A DNA stretch of 64,000 nt from SIG588 sp045654545 (GCA_045654545.1 JAZONO010000076.1:1-64000); one strand, 5' to 3'. Counted from the stretch's first letter, positions 17,105-25,455 are shown. A program made the numbers and translations. Notes: generated by a model not told the origin, from the sequence alone.

Positions 17105-17713
17105 TTATGCATCTTCGGATTTGTATCGCAGTTTCGACCACAAGAGCACAATAATTTGTCCCGGAATGCCGAGCGCAAAGATGGTCCAAACTGAAAAACC
17201 GGCAAACCACAAGGTGATATATACCGCCGACAGCACCGACCACATCAACAGGGAGATGATCAGGAAGTTGCGCCGCGGATTAAACCACAACGAATTGAAG
17301 ATGAGCCACACCACCAATGTGCAAGGCACGGCATACAAGAAGGGGAGGAAGGGACTCCACGCCTTGACAGCAACGTTGTCCAGCACAATAAATACCAGCA
17401 TAGCGAGCAACCACACCAACACCACGCACATACCTGTGATAAATCCGCGGTTTTTCTTGCGGCGGCGGCTGGCACGTTTGGCGCGAATATGCTGGCTGTC
17501 GTGATCGGGACGCACCAGATAGTCGAGGGATACCTCAAACAGATCGGCCACCGTGATGAGCACGGCAATATCCGGCAAGGATTCACCGCGTTCCCATTTG
17601 GAAATGGCTTTGTCGGAATAATTGAGTTTGTCTGCCAATTCCATCTGCGTCATTTCGCGCGACTGGCGCAATGCGGCAATGTTTTTGGCAACAATGCTTT
17701 TTGTGTCTTGCAT
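17105..17713 (-). CDS. XRE-family regulator with C-terminal membrane domain
   Basis: About 202 residues. Residues 6-62 are a Cro/C1-type helix-turn-helix (NIAALRQSREMTQMELADKLNYSDKAISKWERGESLPDIAVL), followed by a basic segment (RAKRASRRRKKNRG) and four predicted membrane helices. This membrane-tethered XRE layout is frequent in clostridia; the inducing signal and targets are unknown. The start at 17713 is taken because AAAGGTGG precedes it; an upstream in-frame extension has no ribosome site. It lies 51 bases before the DUF1538 gene on the same strand, so the two may be linked. Confidence 0.85.
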   Translation of the reverse strand: MQDTKSIVAKNIAALRQSREMTQMELADKLNYSDKAISKWERGESLPDIAVLITVADLFEVSLDYLVRPDHDSQHIRAKRASRRRKKNRGFITGMCVVLVWLLAMLVFIVLDNVAVKAWSPFLPFLYAVPCTLVVWLIFNSLWFNPRRNFLIISLLMWSVLSAVYITLWFAGFSVWTIFALGIPGQIIVLLWSKLRYKSEDA

Positions 17714-17978
17714 AAACGACACCACCTTTGTTTTTATGGGGATCAAATGCGGTAAACCGATGCTTTCAAAACATGGTCGAGCATACAAAGGGTTACCATT
17801 TTGCTTCCTATAACGTACACCCATATGTTATCATAAATTTTCGGACAAATCAATAGGAAATGCTAAGAAAAGAGAGGAAAATCAGTCTTTCTAAACGGTG
17901 TTCTATCGGTGGTAGAGTGCGAAAAATCCGTTCTACCGCCAAGGAAGAGAAAGTATAGAAGCGAGAAAAGGGAGTAGG
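17714..17978. other. Intergenic region, no gene seen
   Basis: This holds the leader of the XRE gene and a hairpin-like segment at about 17910-17942 (GGTGGTAGA and TCTACCGCC arms). The stretch at 17876-17906 resembles part of the interior of the 9972-10248 element (GAAAATC, CTTTC, AACGG blocks) and may be an old fragment of it. Confidence 0.4.
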
Positions 17979-18007
17979 TTGCGATTGATTTGGCATATTG
18001 GTATAAT
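17979..18007 (+). promoter_or_regulatory. Sigma-A-type promoter of the DegV gene
   Basis: TTGCGA at 17979-17984 and TATAAT at 18002-18007 with a 17-base spacer. Confidence 0.75.
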
Positions 18008-18071
18008 TGAACGCGTAAGCGGTCATATTTCTTTTGACCGCAAAATGTATTTTGCAAGGGAGAATATACTT

Positions 18072-18938
18072 ATGAATTCCTACGTAATCTATACCGATTC
18101 GGCTTGTGATATGCTGCCTCAAACGTTGAGTGAGTGGGGGGTTAAACGCTGCGACTTGTCGTTTCAATTTAACGGCGATGAAAAGGTGTATACGAATTTT
18201 GAACTGACCACGCAAGACTTTTATCAGCGCATGCGCGACGGCGGCGTGGCAAAAACGTCGGCGGTGAACAGCGAAACGTTCCGTGAGCTGTTTGAAGAGG
18301 ACGTGAAGAACGGTAATGATGTTTTCTATCTCGGTTTTTCTTCCGGTCTCAGCACGACATATAACTGTGCACGTATGGCGGCTCAGGAGCTGGAAGAAGC
18401 GTATCCCGGTCGTCGTGTGGTGGCGGTGGATTCGCTGTCTGCTTCGGCAGGGTTCGGTATGCTGTTGTATCTTGTGGTGCAAAAGAAAGCCGAGGGTGCC
18501 ACGATCGATGAACTGGCGGCGTTTGCCGAAGATATGCGTTTTCATCTGTGTCATTGGTTCACGGTGGACGATCTGGTGTATCTCAAACGCGGCGGTCGTA
18601 TCAGCCCTGCCGTGGCTCTGGTCGGCGGTGTGCTCGGCATCAAACCCGTGCTGCACATGGACAACGAAGGGCATCTGATCAGCCGTTTCAAGGTGCGCGG
18701 ACGCAAAGCGGCGCTGAAAGCGCTGTGTGACCAGTATGGTGCTCTGGCGCAGACCAAGGGCGAAGGTGTGGTGTTCATCTCTCACGGTGACTGTGAGGGT
18801 GATGCAACCTTGTTGGCATCGATGTTGAAGGAGGAATACGGCGTTGACGTGGACACGACGGTCAACGTGGGACCGGTGATCGGTGCCCACTCCGGTCCCG
18901 GCACGCTGGCGTTGTTCTTTGTCGGGAAAGAGAGGTAA
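18072..18938 (+). CDS. DegV-family fatty-acid-binding protein
   Basis: A 288-residue DegV protein. Family marks are the N-terminal YVIYTDSACDML, KTSAVNSETF, the ligand-binding GFSSGLSTTYNCAR segment, LKRGGRISPAVALVGGVLGIKPVLHM and the C-terminal GPVIGAHSGPGTLALFF. DegV/FakB proteins bind a fatty acid for phosphorylation by FakA; FakA is not in view. The ATG at 18072 follows AGGGAGA. The next gene begins 3 bases after the stop. Confidence 0.93.
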   Translation: MNSYVIYTDSACDMLPQTLSEWGVKRCDLSFQFNGDEKVYTNFELTTQDFYQRMRDGGVAKTSAVNSETFRELFEEDVKNGNDVFYLGFSSGLSTTYNCARMAAQELEEAYPGRRVVAVDSLSASAGFGMLLYLVVQKKAEGATIDELAAFAEDMRFHLCHWFTVDDLVYLKRGGRISPAVALVGGVLGIKPVLHMDNEGHLISRFKVRGRKAALKALCDQYGALAQTKGEGVVFISHGDCEGDATLLASMLKEEYGVDVDTTVNVGPVIGAHSGPGTLALFFVGKER

Positions 18939-18941
18939 CTT

Positions 18942-19613
18942 GTGACACGAACCAAACTGATCGACCGTTTACTTCCCAACTACACGCGAGGGGAAGAACT
19001 GTTCAACATGATTTCCCACATTGTCGGCGGCGGCATCGGTGTGCTGACATTGGCGCTGTGTGTGATCAAAGCGGCGTTGTTCGGTGATGCTTGGGATGTG
19101 GTCGGCAGTGCGATATTCGGTGCGGCATTGATCGTGTTATACACCATGTCGGGTGTGTACCACGGGTTGCGGCATCCCATGGCGAAAAAAGTGTTTCAGG
19201 TGTTGGACCATTGCGCCATCTACTTTTTGATTGCCGGAACGTATACCCCCATTTTGCTTTCGGCCATTCGCCCCGTGTCGCCCCAATGGGCGTGGAGCAT
19301 ATTCGGCTTGGTGTGGGGACTGGCGGCGTTAGCCACCGTGTTCACCGCCATCGATTTGAAAGCCTACGCCGTGTTTTCGATGATCTGCTACATCGGCATG
19401 GGATGGTGCATCGTGATTGCCGCAAAGGTAACGGTTGTCGCCTTGTCTGCGCCTGCGTTGTGGTTGCTTTTGCTCGGCGGCATCGCCTACACCGTGGGCG
19501 CGGTGATATACGGACTTGGGAAAAAGCGTCGCTACGCCCACTCGATCTTCCATTTGTTCGTGTTGGTCGGAAGTGTGTTGCACGTGTTGTGCATACTCTT
19601 GTACGTGATATAA
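18942..19613 (+). CDS. Hemolysin III/PAQR-family membrane protein
   Basis: A 223-residue protein with seven predicted membrane helices. PAQR marks are the N-terminal EELFNMISHIVGGGIGV, SGVYHGLRHPMAKKVFQVLDHCAIYFLIAGTYTP (metal-binding Ser/His/Asp/His set) and the C-terminal HSIFHLFVLVGSVLH with two His. The family is named after a Bacillus cereus hemolysin, but most members act in membrane-lipid homeostasis and hemolysis should not be assumed. The GTG start follows AAAGAGAGG in the end of the DegV gene. Confidence 0.9.
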   Translation: MTRTKLIDRLLPNYTRGEELFNMISHIVGGGIGVLTLALCVIKAALFGDAWDVVGSAIFGAALIVLYTMSGVYHGLRHPMAKKVFQVLDHCAIYFLIAGTYTPILLSAIRPVSPQWAWSIFGLVWGLAALATVFTAIDLKAYAVFSMICYIGMGWCIVIAAKVTVVALSAPALWLLLLGGIAYTVGAVIYGLGKKRRYAHSIFHLFVLVGSVLHVLCILLYVI

Positions 19614-19618
19614 AAGGG

Positions 19619-19653
19619 AAACAGCCGTCGTACAACACGACGGCTGTTTTTTT
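19619..19653 (+). terminator. Intrinsic terminator
   Basis: ACAGCCGTCGT stem and complement with an ACAA loop and seven T residues, after the hemolysin III gene. Confidence 0.9.
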
Positions 19654-19975
19654 ACCCATCCTGCCGCACGGCAGGGAAGGGCAGACAGCAACGGCACAAA
19701 CACGGTTGCGTGTTGATGAAACGTCCGTCACCGATTTTTCCGATTTCGACACGGCTGTATCCCGCAAAGGACACCGCAACAAAGGCAGAAAAAGCGGTGT
19801 CGCACGTTACGGGACCGCCGCTGACAAGGGTAGTGTGTGCGGCAAACCAAAAATTATACAAAGGCAAAATGGATTTCTTGCGGTTGAATTTCGTCGAAAA
19901 TTGTAAAAACTGCACAACAAAAGTCCTCTTGGTTAGGTGATTTGTTCACATTTTTAGAATTTCGAAAAATTTTAG
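19654..19975. other. Intergenic region, no gene supported
   Basis: About 320 bases with short open frames on both strands and no ribosome site or recognisable protein family. AAAAGTCCTCTT occurs at 19919-19930; the same 12 bases recur between genes at 25535-25546. Confidence 0.4.
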
Positions 19976-20004
19976 TTGACAAAACGATTAAAAAAATGTA
20001 AACT
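19976..20004 (+). promoter_or_regulatory. Sigma-A-type promoter of the sigma-factor gene
   Basis: TTGACA at 19976-19981 and TAAACT at 19999-20004 with a 17-base spacer. Confidence 0.75.
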
Positions 20005-20057
20005 GAATATAACTGTAGCGATGGAGAGGATTTGTCGCGTGCAAAAGGAAGGTTTCT

Positions 20058-20633
20058 ATGCTGGTTCCGAACACGGATGTTCTGTCGCTTCCCGACGAAG
20101 TTAAGTTGCTTTCGTTGGCACAAGCGGGGAGTGAAGAGGCCTTCACAATGTTGGTCGCACAATATGAGCCAACCCTTCGTGCACAGGTTGCCCATTTCCG
20201 TTTCCCGTCTGCTGATGCAGAGGATGCGGCGCAAGAAGGATTGCTCGGTTTGTTGTTTGCCGTACGTTCCTTTGATCCGTCGCGTGAAACGTCGTTTTGC
20301 ACCTATGCATCCACCTGCGTGCGCAACCGCTTGCTTTCGTTTTGGCGTCGTCGCGCAGGGATCGCATCCGAAGTGTTGGTTGAGGATGTGACCGCCATGA
20401 AAGACGTGGCGGTGGCAACCGACGACCCTGCCGCACAGATGCTGGAACGGGAGAATGCCGCTTTGATGCTCGAACGCATCAAGTCCGTGTTGTCACGGCA
20501 GGAATATGCCGTGCTGTTGCGGTATCTCGACGGTCTGCCGTATGCAACGATTGCTGCTCAGTTGCAAATCACCACCAAAGCGGTGGATAACGCCTTGCAA
20601 CGGGCAAGAGCTAAATTGCGAACCCGTTTTTGA
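20058..20633 (+). CDS. Sigma-70 family RNA polymerase sigma factor (SigH-like)
   Basis: A 191-residue sigma factor. Region 2 reads EDAAQEGLLGLLFAVRSFDPSRETSFCTYASTCVRNRLLSF, the pattern of SigH/SigF-type sporulation-stage factors. Region 4 is a helix-turn-helix (LRYLDGLPYATIAAQLQITTKAVDNALQRARAKLR). Region 3 is short, as in SigH. SigH directs early sporulation and stationary-phase genes; assignment to SigH rather than another alternative factor rests on region 2 only. The ATG at 20058 follows AAGGAAGG. No anti-sigma gene is adjacent. Confidence 0.82.
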   Translation: MLVPNTDVLSLPDEVKLLSLAQAGSEEAFTMLVAQYEPTLRAQVAHFRFPSADAEDAAQEGLLGLLFAVRSFDPSRETSFCTYASTCVRNRLLSFWRRRAGIASEVLVEDVTAMKDVAVATDDPAAQMLERENAALMLERIKSVLSRQEYAVLLRYLDGLPYATIAAQLQITTKAVDNALQRARAKLRTRF

Positions 20634-20757
20634 GGATGTGACAGCGTTTGCTGTTCATCATATATTAAAAATGCCGTGTACCTCAATCGACACATTGGGT
20701 AATCCAAGTATCACTTGACTTTACAGGGCAAATAATTAAAAGCGAGGTTGAAACCCC

Positions 20758-21036
20758 ATGTACGAAGACAAGACACTGGTGTGCAAAGACTGCGGTGCAG
20801 AATTTGTTTTCACCGCCGGCGAGCAGGAGTTCTATGCTGAGAAAGGTTTCGTGAACGAGCCCCAGCGTTGCAAGGCTTGCCGTGATGCACGCAAGAATGC
20901 TTCCAAGCCGGAACGCGAAATGTTCACGGCGATCTGTGCCAATTGCGGCAAGGAAGCGCGTGTCCCCTTTAAGCCCCGCGAGGATCGCCCTGTGTATTGC
21001 AGCGAGTGCTTCGCCAACATGAAGGCTGAAGGCTAA
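20758..21036 (+). CDS. Zinc-ribbon protein (two CxxC pairs, twice)
   Basis: A 92-residue protein of the probable zinc-ribbon family (zf-trcl type). Two metal sites are visible: CKDCGAEF with CKACRDARK, and CANCGKEARVPF with CSECF. The spacing FTAGEQEFYAEKGFVNEPQRCKAC is characteristic of the family. The molecular role is unknown. It begins 124 bases after the sigma-factor gene and ends in a strong terminator; the purine-rich GCGAGGTTGAAA serves as ribosome site. Confidence 0.9.
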   Translation: MYEDKTLVCKDCGAEFVFTAGEQEFYAEKGFVNEPQRCKACRDARKNASKPEREMFTAICANCGKEARVPFKPREDRPVYCSECFANMKAEG

Positions 21037-21054
21037 TTGCCCAAACTTTGTGAG

Positions 21055-21087
21055 AAAAAGCCGTCCGTAATGCGGACGGCTTTTTTG
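21055..21087 (+). terminator. Intrinsic terminator
   Basis: AAAAAGCCGTCCG stem, TAATG loop, complement and T-run, 18 bases after the zinc-ribbon stop. Confidence 0.9.
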
Positions 21088-21096
21088 CGTATATAT

Positions 21097-21247
21097 TTAT
21101 CGCTGACCGTTTTGGATAAAGAGTGGGGCAAGTGCGAAGAACAACCCGCTGACCGCAACGGCGAGCAAAATGGCGAGTGCGAAAACAAATGTCATCGCAC
21201 GCCAAGACTTTGCCGTACTTTTTTGTCAGATGGGACACTTCCAACAC
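21097..21247 (-). pseudogene. Remnant of an ABC transporter operon (ATPase start joined to a membrane-protein end)
   Basis: On the minus strand a GTG at 21247 with AGGAG upstream opens a typical ABC ATPase N-terminus (LEVSHLTKKYGKVLACDD). This frame loses similarity after about 22 codons. In another frame it passes into a hydrophobic helix with a short polar end and stop (ALAILLAVAVSGLFFALAPL, then FIQNGQR). The simplest reading is an internal deletion that fused the first codons of an ATPase gene to the last codons of a permease gene. A 32-codon small membrane peptide starting at ATG 21195 is an alternative. Confidence 0.45.
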
Positions 21248-21330
21248 AGAAAACCACTCCTTTTTCGCTACAAATGATACGCCATTTTTGAAAAAAAGTC
21301 AATAAAACCGGCTTTTGTTTCGTAAAATAC

Positions 21331-21359
21331 TTGCACCGCGCGCAAAGGTGTGTTAAAAT
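21331..21359 (+). promoter_or_regulatory. Sigma-A-type promoter of ilvE
   Basis: TTGCAC at 21331-21336 and TAAAAT at 21354-21359 with a 17-base spacer. Confidence 0.7.
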
Positions 21360-21396
21360 AAAACAAACTTGTTTTTTCGGAAAGAAGGAAACGAAA

Positions 21397-22422
21397 ATGG
21401 AAAAGAAAAACATCGATTGGGGTAACCTCGGGTTCGGCTATATGCCCACCGATTACCGCTATGTTGCAAACTTCAAGAACGGCGCGTGGGATGACGGCGA
21501 ATTGACCACCGATTCCAACGTGGTGATCAACGAATGCGCGGGTGTGTTGCAGTATGCGCAGACCTGCTTTGAAGGTCTCAAAGCGTACACCACCGAGGAT
21601 GGTCGCATCGTGACTTTCCGCCCCGACATGAACGCCGACCGTATGGAGCAGTCGGCACTGCGTCTGCGTATGCCCGTGTTCCCGAAGGAGCGTTTCTTGG
21701 ATGCGGTCGATCAGGTCGTGCGTGCCAATGCCGCCTTCGTGCCGCCTTACGGTTCGGGTGCGACGTTGTATCTGCGTCCCTACATGTTCGGCTCCGATCC
21801 CGTCATCGGTGTGAAGCCTGCGAACGAGTATCAGTTCCGCATTTTGGTGACTCCCGTCGGCCCCTACTTCAAGGGTGGTGTGAAACCGTTGACGGTGCGC
21901 ATCAGCGATCTCGACCGTGCGGCACCGCGCGGCACCGGTCACATCAAGGGCGGCCTCAACTATGCGATGAGCCTTTACAACATCGTGGATGCACACGAGC
22001 AGGGCTATGACGAGAACATCTATCTCGATCCCGGCACGCGCACCTACATCGAGGAAACGGGCGGTGCGAACATCATCTTTGTCACCAAGGATAACAAGGT
22101 CGTCACCCCGAAGTCGGACAGCATTCTGCCGTCCATCACTCGCCGTTCGCTGATGGTGGTGGCGAAGGAATACCTCGGCTTGGAAGTGGAAGAGCGTCCT
22201 GTGGCGTTGTCCGAAGTGGCGGATTTTGCCGAGTGCGGCCTGTGTGGCACGGCGGCGGTCATCTCGCCTGTCGGCAAGATTGTGGATCACGGTCGCGAGA
22301 TTGCGTTCCCGGCCGGCATGGAAAAGATGGGACCCATCACCCAGAAGCTGTACAATACCCTCACCGGCATCCAGATGGGTCGCTTGGAAGCGCCCGAAGG
22401 CTGGATTCACGAAATCAAATAA
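21397..22422 (+). CDS. ilvE: Branched-chain amino acid aminotransferase
   Basis: A 341-residue class IV PLP enzyme that interconverts Val, Leu and Ile with their 2-oxo acids. Family marks are QTCFEGLKAY, the PLP-lysine region TGHIKGGLNYAMS, YIEETGGANIIFV and the phosphate-binding ECGLCGTAAVISPVG. The length fits the longer group of bacterial and eukaryotic-type BCATs. The ATG at 21397 follows AAAGAAGGAA; an upstream in-frame extension overlaps the promoter and is rejected. It is monocistronic with its own promoter and terminator; no leader peptide or T-box was seen. Confidence 0.95.
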   Translation: MEKKNIDWGNLGFGYMPTDYRYVANFKNGAWDDGELTTDSNVVINECAGVLQYAQTCFEGLKAYTTEDGRIVTFRPDMNADRMEQSALRLRMPVFPKERFLDAVDQVVRANAAFVPPYGSGATLYLRPYMFGSDPVIGVKPANEYQFRILVTPVGPYFKGGVKPLTVRISDLDRAAPRGTGHIKGGLNYAMSLYNIVDAHEQGYDENIYLDPGTRTYIEETGGANIIFVTKDNKVVTPKSDSILPSITRRSLMVVAKEYLGLEVEERPVALSEVADFAECGLCGTAAVISPVGKIVDHGREIAFPAGMEKMGPITQKLYNTLTGIQMGRLEAPEGWIHEIK

Positions 22423-22428
22423 GAGAAC

Positions 22429-22471
22429 AAGAAAAAACGGGATTACCGCCGTGCGGTCATCCCGTTTTTTG
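22429..22471. terminator. Terminator between convergent genes
   Basis: AAAAAACGGGA ... TCCCGTTTTTT with a second short arm (ACCGCC GTG CGGT) inside; T runs on both strands. Confidence 0.85.
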
Positions 22472-22478
22472 TTACATA

Positions 22479-23039
22479 TTACATATGAAATACTTCGGCA
22501 TCCAACAACTCGATCTCCTCGGGGTGGTGAGTCACCAACACCACGGGACGGTCAATGGCATATTGCCGAATGAGTGCGGCGATCTGTTCGCGGTTTTCGG
22601 CATCGATGCCGTTGAACGGTTCATCCAACGCCAACCAACGGCTCTCGGTCGCCAGGGCACGCGCAATCGCCACGCGACGGCGCATACCGCCGCTGAGTTC
22701 GCGCGGAAACTGTAAAAACACCTCGTCGCTCAGTCCAACGGCATGCAACGCATCGGCGGCACGTTTGGGGGAAGCGGTCAGTGCCACGTTTTCCAGCACG
22801 GTTTTCCACGGCAACAGACGGTTTTCCTGAAACACGACCGCAGGGCTGTGCAAGTCGCCTTCCACGCGTCCGCTTTGTGGCGTTTCCAACCCTAACAAAA
22901 GGCGCAGTACGGTGGTTTTGCCACAACCGGAAGGACCAAACAAGCAGGTGACACCGCGCTCGGCAATTGTGAGCGAAAGATCGCGCAGCACCGCTTTGTC
23001 GGGATAGGAGAAGTGGATGTGATCCAATATAAATGCCAT
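22479..23039 (-). CDS. ABC transporter ATP-binding protein (SsuB/TauB-like)
   Basis: A 186-residue ATPase, shorter than the usual 240-260. Walker A is GPSGCGKTT near residue 35, the Q-loop region FQENRLLPW, signature LSGGMRRRVAIARAL, Walker B WLALDEPFNGID and the switch His in VTHH. It has only a minimal C-terminus after the H-loop. It powers the import system formed with the permease and lipoprotein encoded just upstream on the same strand, three bases from the permease stop. The substrate class is nitrate/sulfonate/taurine-like by family, not by direct evidence. Confidence 0.88.
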   Translation of the reverse strand: MAFILDHIHFSYPDKAVLRDLSLTIAERGVTCLFGPSGCGKTTVLRLLLGLETPQSGRVEGDLHSPAVVFQENRLLPWKTVLENVALTASPKRAADALHAVGLSDEVFLQFPRELSGGMRRRVAIARALATESRWLALDEPFNGIDAENREQIAALIRQYAIDRPVVLVTHHPEEIELLDAEVFHM

Positions 23040-23042
23040 GGC

Positions 23043-23837
23043 TCAACCCTCCTCCGTTGCGTTGAAACGCTGTCCGAACCGTTTCGCCAACGCCAGCAGC
23101 AGCCGTTCCAGCAAAAGGCTTAACACGATAACGGCAATGGTGTGGGCAAACACTTCGGCGGTTTCCAAATGCAGTTTGGCGGTTTGTAAGAGTCGCCCGA
23201 TGGATTCATCGGGACGGCAGATGACCTCGGCCGCAATGCCGGATTTCCACGCCAGACCCAACGCGGTGGTGCAAGCCGTGAGAAAATACGGCATGACCGA
23301 GGGAATCCACACGTGAAGCATCGTGCGCCGCTTGCCCATGCGGAAGATGTGCGCCATTTCCAAGAGGCGGCGATCGGTGCGCCGCAATCCGCGATCCACG
23401 TTCGCCCACACAATGGGGACGACCATCAGGAAGGCGATAAAGGCAGGCAGGACATCCGTCGTGAGCCACACCAGTGCCAAAATGATGAAGGATGCCACGG
23501 GAGTGGCACGCACCGTTTTGAGCAAGGGAGAAAGCAAGCGGTCTGCCACCGTGAAACGGGTGGTGAGCAATGCCAGTACCGCCCCTGCTGCCACGCCGCC
23601 TGCAAATCCGAGCGCGATGCGCAAAAGGGAGGCGGCGCACGCCTGCCAAAAGGCCGACGTACCGCCGAGATGCCACAGCGTTTTGGCCACCAACACGGGG
23701 GAGGGAACCAGCAACTCCTGATTCACACGCCATGCAATGAGCCACCACACCGCGACCCAAAAGACCAGGGCGATCACGCTCCAAAGAACGCGTTTTAAAA
23801 AGGTATCTTTATTTTGCGACGTAATAGAACGCATCAT
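23043..23837 (-). CDS. ABC transporter permease (SsuC/TauC-like)
   Basis: A roughly 264-residue inner-membrane permease with six predicted helices. The coupling EAA-like loop is EMAHIFRMGKRRTMLHVWIPSVMPYF, and the LGLAWKSGIAAEV segment is typical of sulfonate/nitrate-type permeases. The ATG pair at 23837/23834 follows GGAGGAG; longer in-frame starts lie within the preceding gene and have no ribosome site. The coding region overlaps the end of the binding-protein gene by 29 bases, so translation is coupled. Confidence 0.88.
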   Translation of the reverse strand: MMRSITSQNKDTFLKRVLWSVIALVFWVAVWWLIAWRVNQELLVPSPVLVAKTLWHLGGTSAFWQACAASLLRIALGFAGGVAAGAVLALLTTRFTVADRLLSPLLKTVRATPVASFIILALVWLTTDVLPAFIAFLMVVPIVWANVDRGLRRTDRRLLEMAHIFRMGKRRTMLHVWIPSVMPYFLTACTTALGLAWKSGIAAEVICRPDESIGRLLQTAKLHLETAEVFAHTIAVIVLSLLLERLLLALAKRFGQRFNATEEG

Positions 23838-24801
23838 CCGGTATGGCTCCTCCAATCGATTTGGGGTTGGCCGCAAAGAGAATTTCGTAATAGCCGTGAA
23901 TGGTTGTTTTCATATTCGTACCGTCCACATACACCACGTTGCAACGCGGGATCGCTTGTTTGGCGATCGCTTCAGCGGCGATGATGCCGTGCTTGGCGCA
24001 CAGGGCGGCGGTCGCATCCACGCTCGACGTGGCTTCGATGGATTTTTTATAATCCGCAAGGAAGGTGTTGATCGCCTCGGCATTTTGCTCCACAAAACTC
24101 TTCTTCGCAATTACGCAACCCATCATCATTTTGTTGTTGGGTTCCACTTTGTTCCACTCTTCGTCCATGCTGAGCGCCACACGCAACGCGGTATTTTTGG
24201 TCATCACCGTGGTAGCGGCCGGTTCGGGAACCATGGCGACACTCGCTTCATTCTTTGCCAACTTTTGAATCAGTTCGGTGTTTTCCGCGAGGAATTCGAT
24301 GGTCACGTCTTTGTCGGGATCAATGCCGTTTTTTGTGAGCACGTGACGCAACACATATTCCGGGTTGGCACCTTCACCCGTGGAATAGATGGTTTTGCCG
24401 CGCAGATCGTTCACCGACTGAATGGTGTTGCCGTTTTCCAGCATATACAAGACGCCTGCCGTGTTGATGGCGAGCATTTGCACGTCGCCGCCGAGCTTTT
24501 TATACAGCGTGGCCGCAAGGTTGGTGGGAACAGAAGCAATCTGCACTTCACCACTGGAGAATTTGCCCACCACTTCATCGGGCGAGGTGGCGATGGTGAA
24601 GGAATAGTCGATCGTTTCGGACGAAGCGGCGGTTTCCATCAAATTCGCAAGCCCCACACCGGTGGGACCTTGGATGCCGGCAATCGCCAAAGCCGTCTTA
24701 CCTTTTTCGGGCGTTTCGCTCTTTTTAGCGCAACCGAACGAGGCTATGGCCAACGCCAACACAAGCGTGATGGCAAGCAAGGTTTTTAATGTACGTTTCA
24801 T
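23809..24801 (-). CDS. ABC transporter substrate-binding lipoprotein (NMT1/SsuA-like)
   Basis: A 330-residue solute-binding protein. The signal peptide has a lipobox at ALAIASFGC, making Cys24 the lipid-anchored residue. The mature part begins with TALAIAGIQGPTGVGLANLME and contains VNDLRGKTIYSTGEGANPEYVLRHVL, typical of periplasmic-binding type II proteins that serve SsuABC-like importers. The ligand cannot be told from sequence. The ATG at 24801 follows AAAGGAG. It is the first gene of the SBP-permease-ATPase operon and lies 13 bases after the Crp-family gene, which may control it. Confidence 0.88.
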   Translation of the reverse strand: MKRTLKTLLAITLVLALAIASFGCAKKSETPEKGKTALAIAGIQGPTGVGLANLMETAASSETIDYSFTIATSPDEVVGKFSSGEVQIASVPTNLAATLYKKLGGDVQMLAINTAGVLYMLENGNTIQSVNDLRGKTIYSTGEGANPEYVLRHVLTKNGIDPDKDVTIEFLAENTELIQKLAKNEASVAMVPEPAATTVMTKNTALRVALSMDEEWNKVEPNNKMMMGCVIAKKSFVEQNAEAINTFLADYKKSIEATSSVDATAALCAKHGIIAAEAIAKQAIPRCNVVYVDGTNMKTTIHGYYEILFAANPKSIGGAIPDDAFYYVAK

Positions 24802-24814
24802 AACACATGCTCCT

Positions 24815-25438
24815 TTACAAAGGTGATAATATATAGATCGACTTGCCGTCACGGCGGATATGTCCGTCGGCGGTAAGGGTATCTAACGCGCGGTACAGAC
24901 TGGTGCGCCCCATATCCAGCATCTTGGACAATTCACTCATGCTGTGGGGGAGTGTCACCAATCCGTTTTCATCGGTGTGCTGACACAGATACGTGAGCAC
25001 ACGGTGTTCGGCATCGCCTGCGGTGAAGGAGGCGATGCGGCGATTCAAAAAGCGGATGCGTTCGGAGAGGAAGCCAATGTAATTTTCGGCAATGCGGAAA
25101 TCCCGTTTCATCCATCGGCGAAGCAACGCTTCATCAAAAAAGCAAATTTCACAAGCGGTGGCGGCGTGGATTTCGGTGACGTACTGTTCTTCTTCGCCAT
25201 ACAAAGCGGCGGCACCAAACACCGCACCAATCCCCAAACGGTTGAGCACGGCGGCATCGCGCAGAATGAGCACTTCACCGCAGACCACCACACCGATCGC
25301 CTGCCGAAATCGTGCGGCGGAATAAATGACCGCTCCTTTTTCGAACGATTCGGGCGGCGGTACCTCGCACAGCAGTGCGCCCTGCTCCGCTTCGCTCAAC
25401 CCTCGAAACAGAAATACATCCCAAGGAAAGGATTTCAT
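24815..25438 (-). CDS. Crp/Fnr-family transcriptional regulator
   Basis: A 207-residue regulator. Residues 10-125 form a cyclic-nucleotide-binding-type beta roll (FLFRGLSEAEQGALLCEVPPPESFEKGAVIY), residues 125-150 the dimer helix, and residues 160-205 a Crp-type winged helix (SMSELSKMLDMGRTSLYRALDTLTADGHIRR). No Fnr cysteine cluster is present, and the cAMP-binding Arg/Glu set is not evident. It is transcribed first in the ABC operon, and a 16-bp palindrome lies between its promoter and start, suggesting self-control. The start follows TTTGGAGGTGAG. Confidence 0.88.
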   Translation of the reverse strand: MKSFPWDVFLFRGLSEAEQGALLCEVPPPESFEKGAVIYSAARFRQAIGVVVCGEVLILRDAAVLNRLGIGAVFGAAALYGEEEQYVTEIHAATACEICFFDEALLRRWMKRDFRIAENYIGFLSERIRFLNRRIASFTAGDAEHRVLTYLCQHTDENGLVTLPHSMSELSKMLDMGRTSLYRALDTLTADGHIRRDGKSIYILSPL

Positions 25439-25455
25439 CCGCTCACCTCCAAAAA

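Noticed and set aside
18942..19613. Hemolysin III as a toxin
   Set aside because: The sequence is a PAQR-family seven-helix protein; hemolysis is shown for only a few members and is not implied by family membership.
19652..19915. 87-codon minus-strand frame downstream of the hemolysin III gene
   Set aside because: No ribosome site, no recognisable family, and it runs into a terminator of the opposite strand.
21300..21397. T-box or leucine attenuator ahead of ilvE
   Set aside because: The leader after the promoter is only about 30 bases long and holds no specifier loop or Leu-rich leader peptide.
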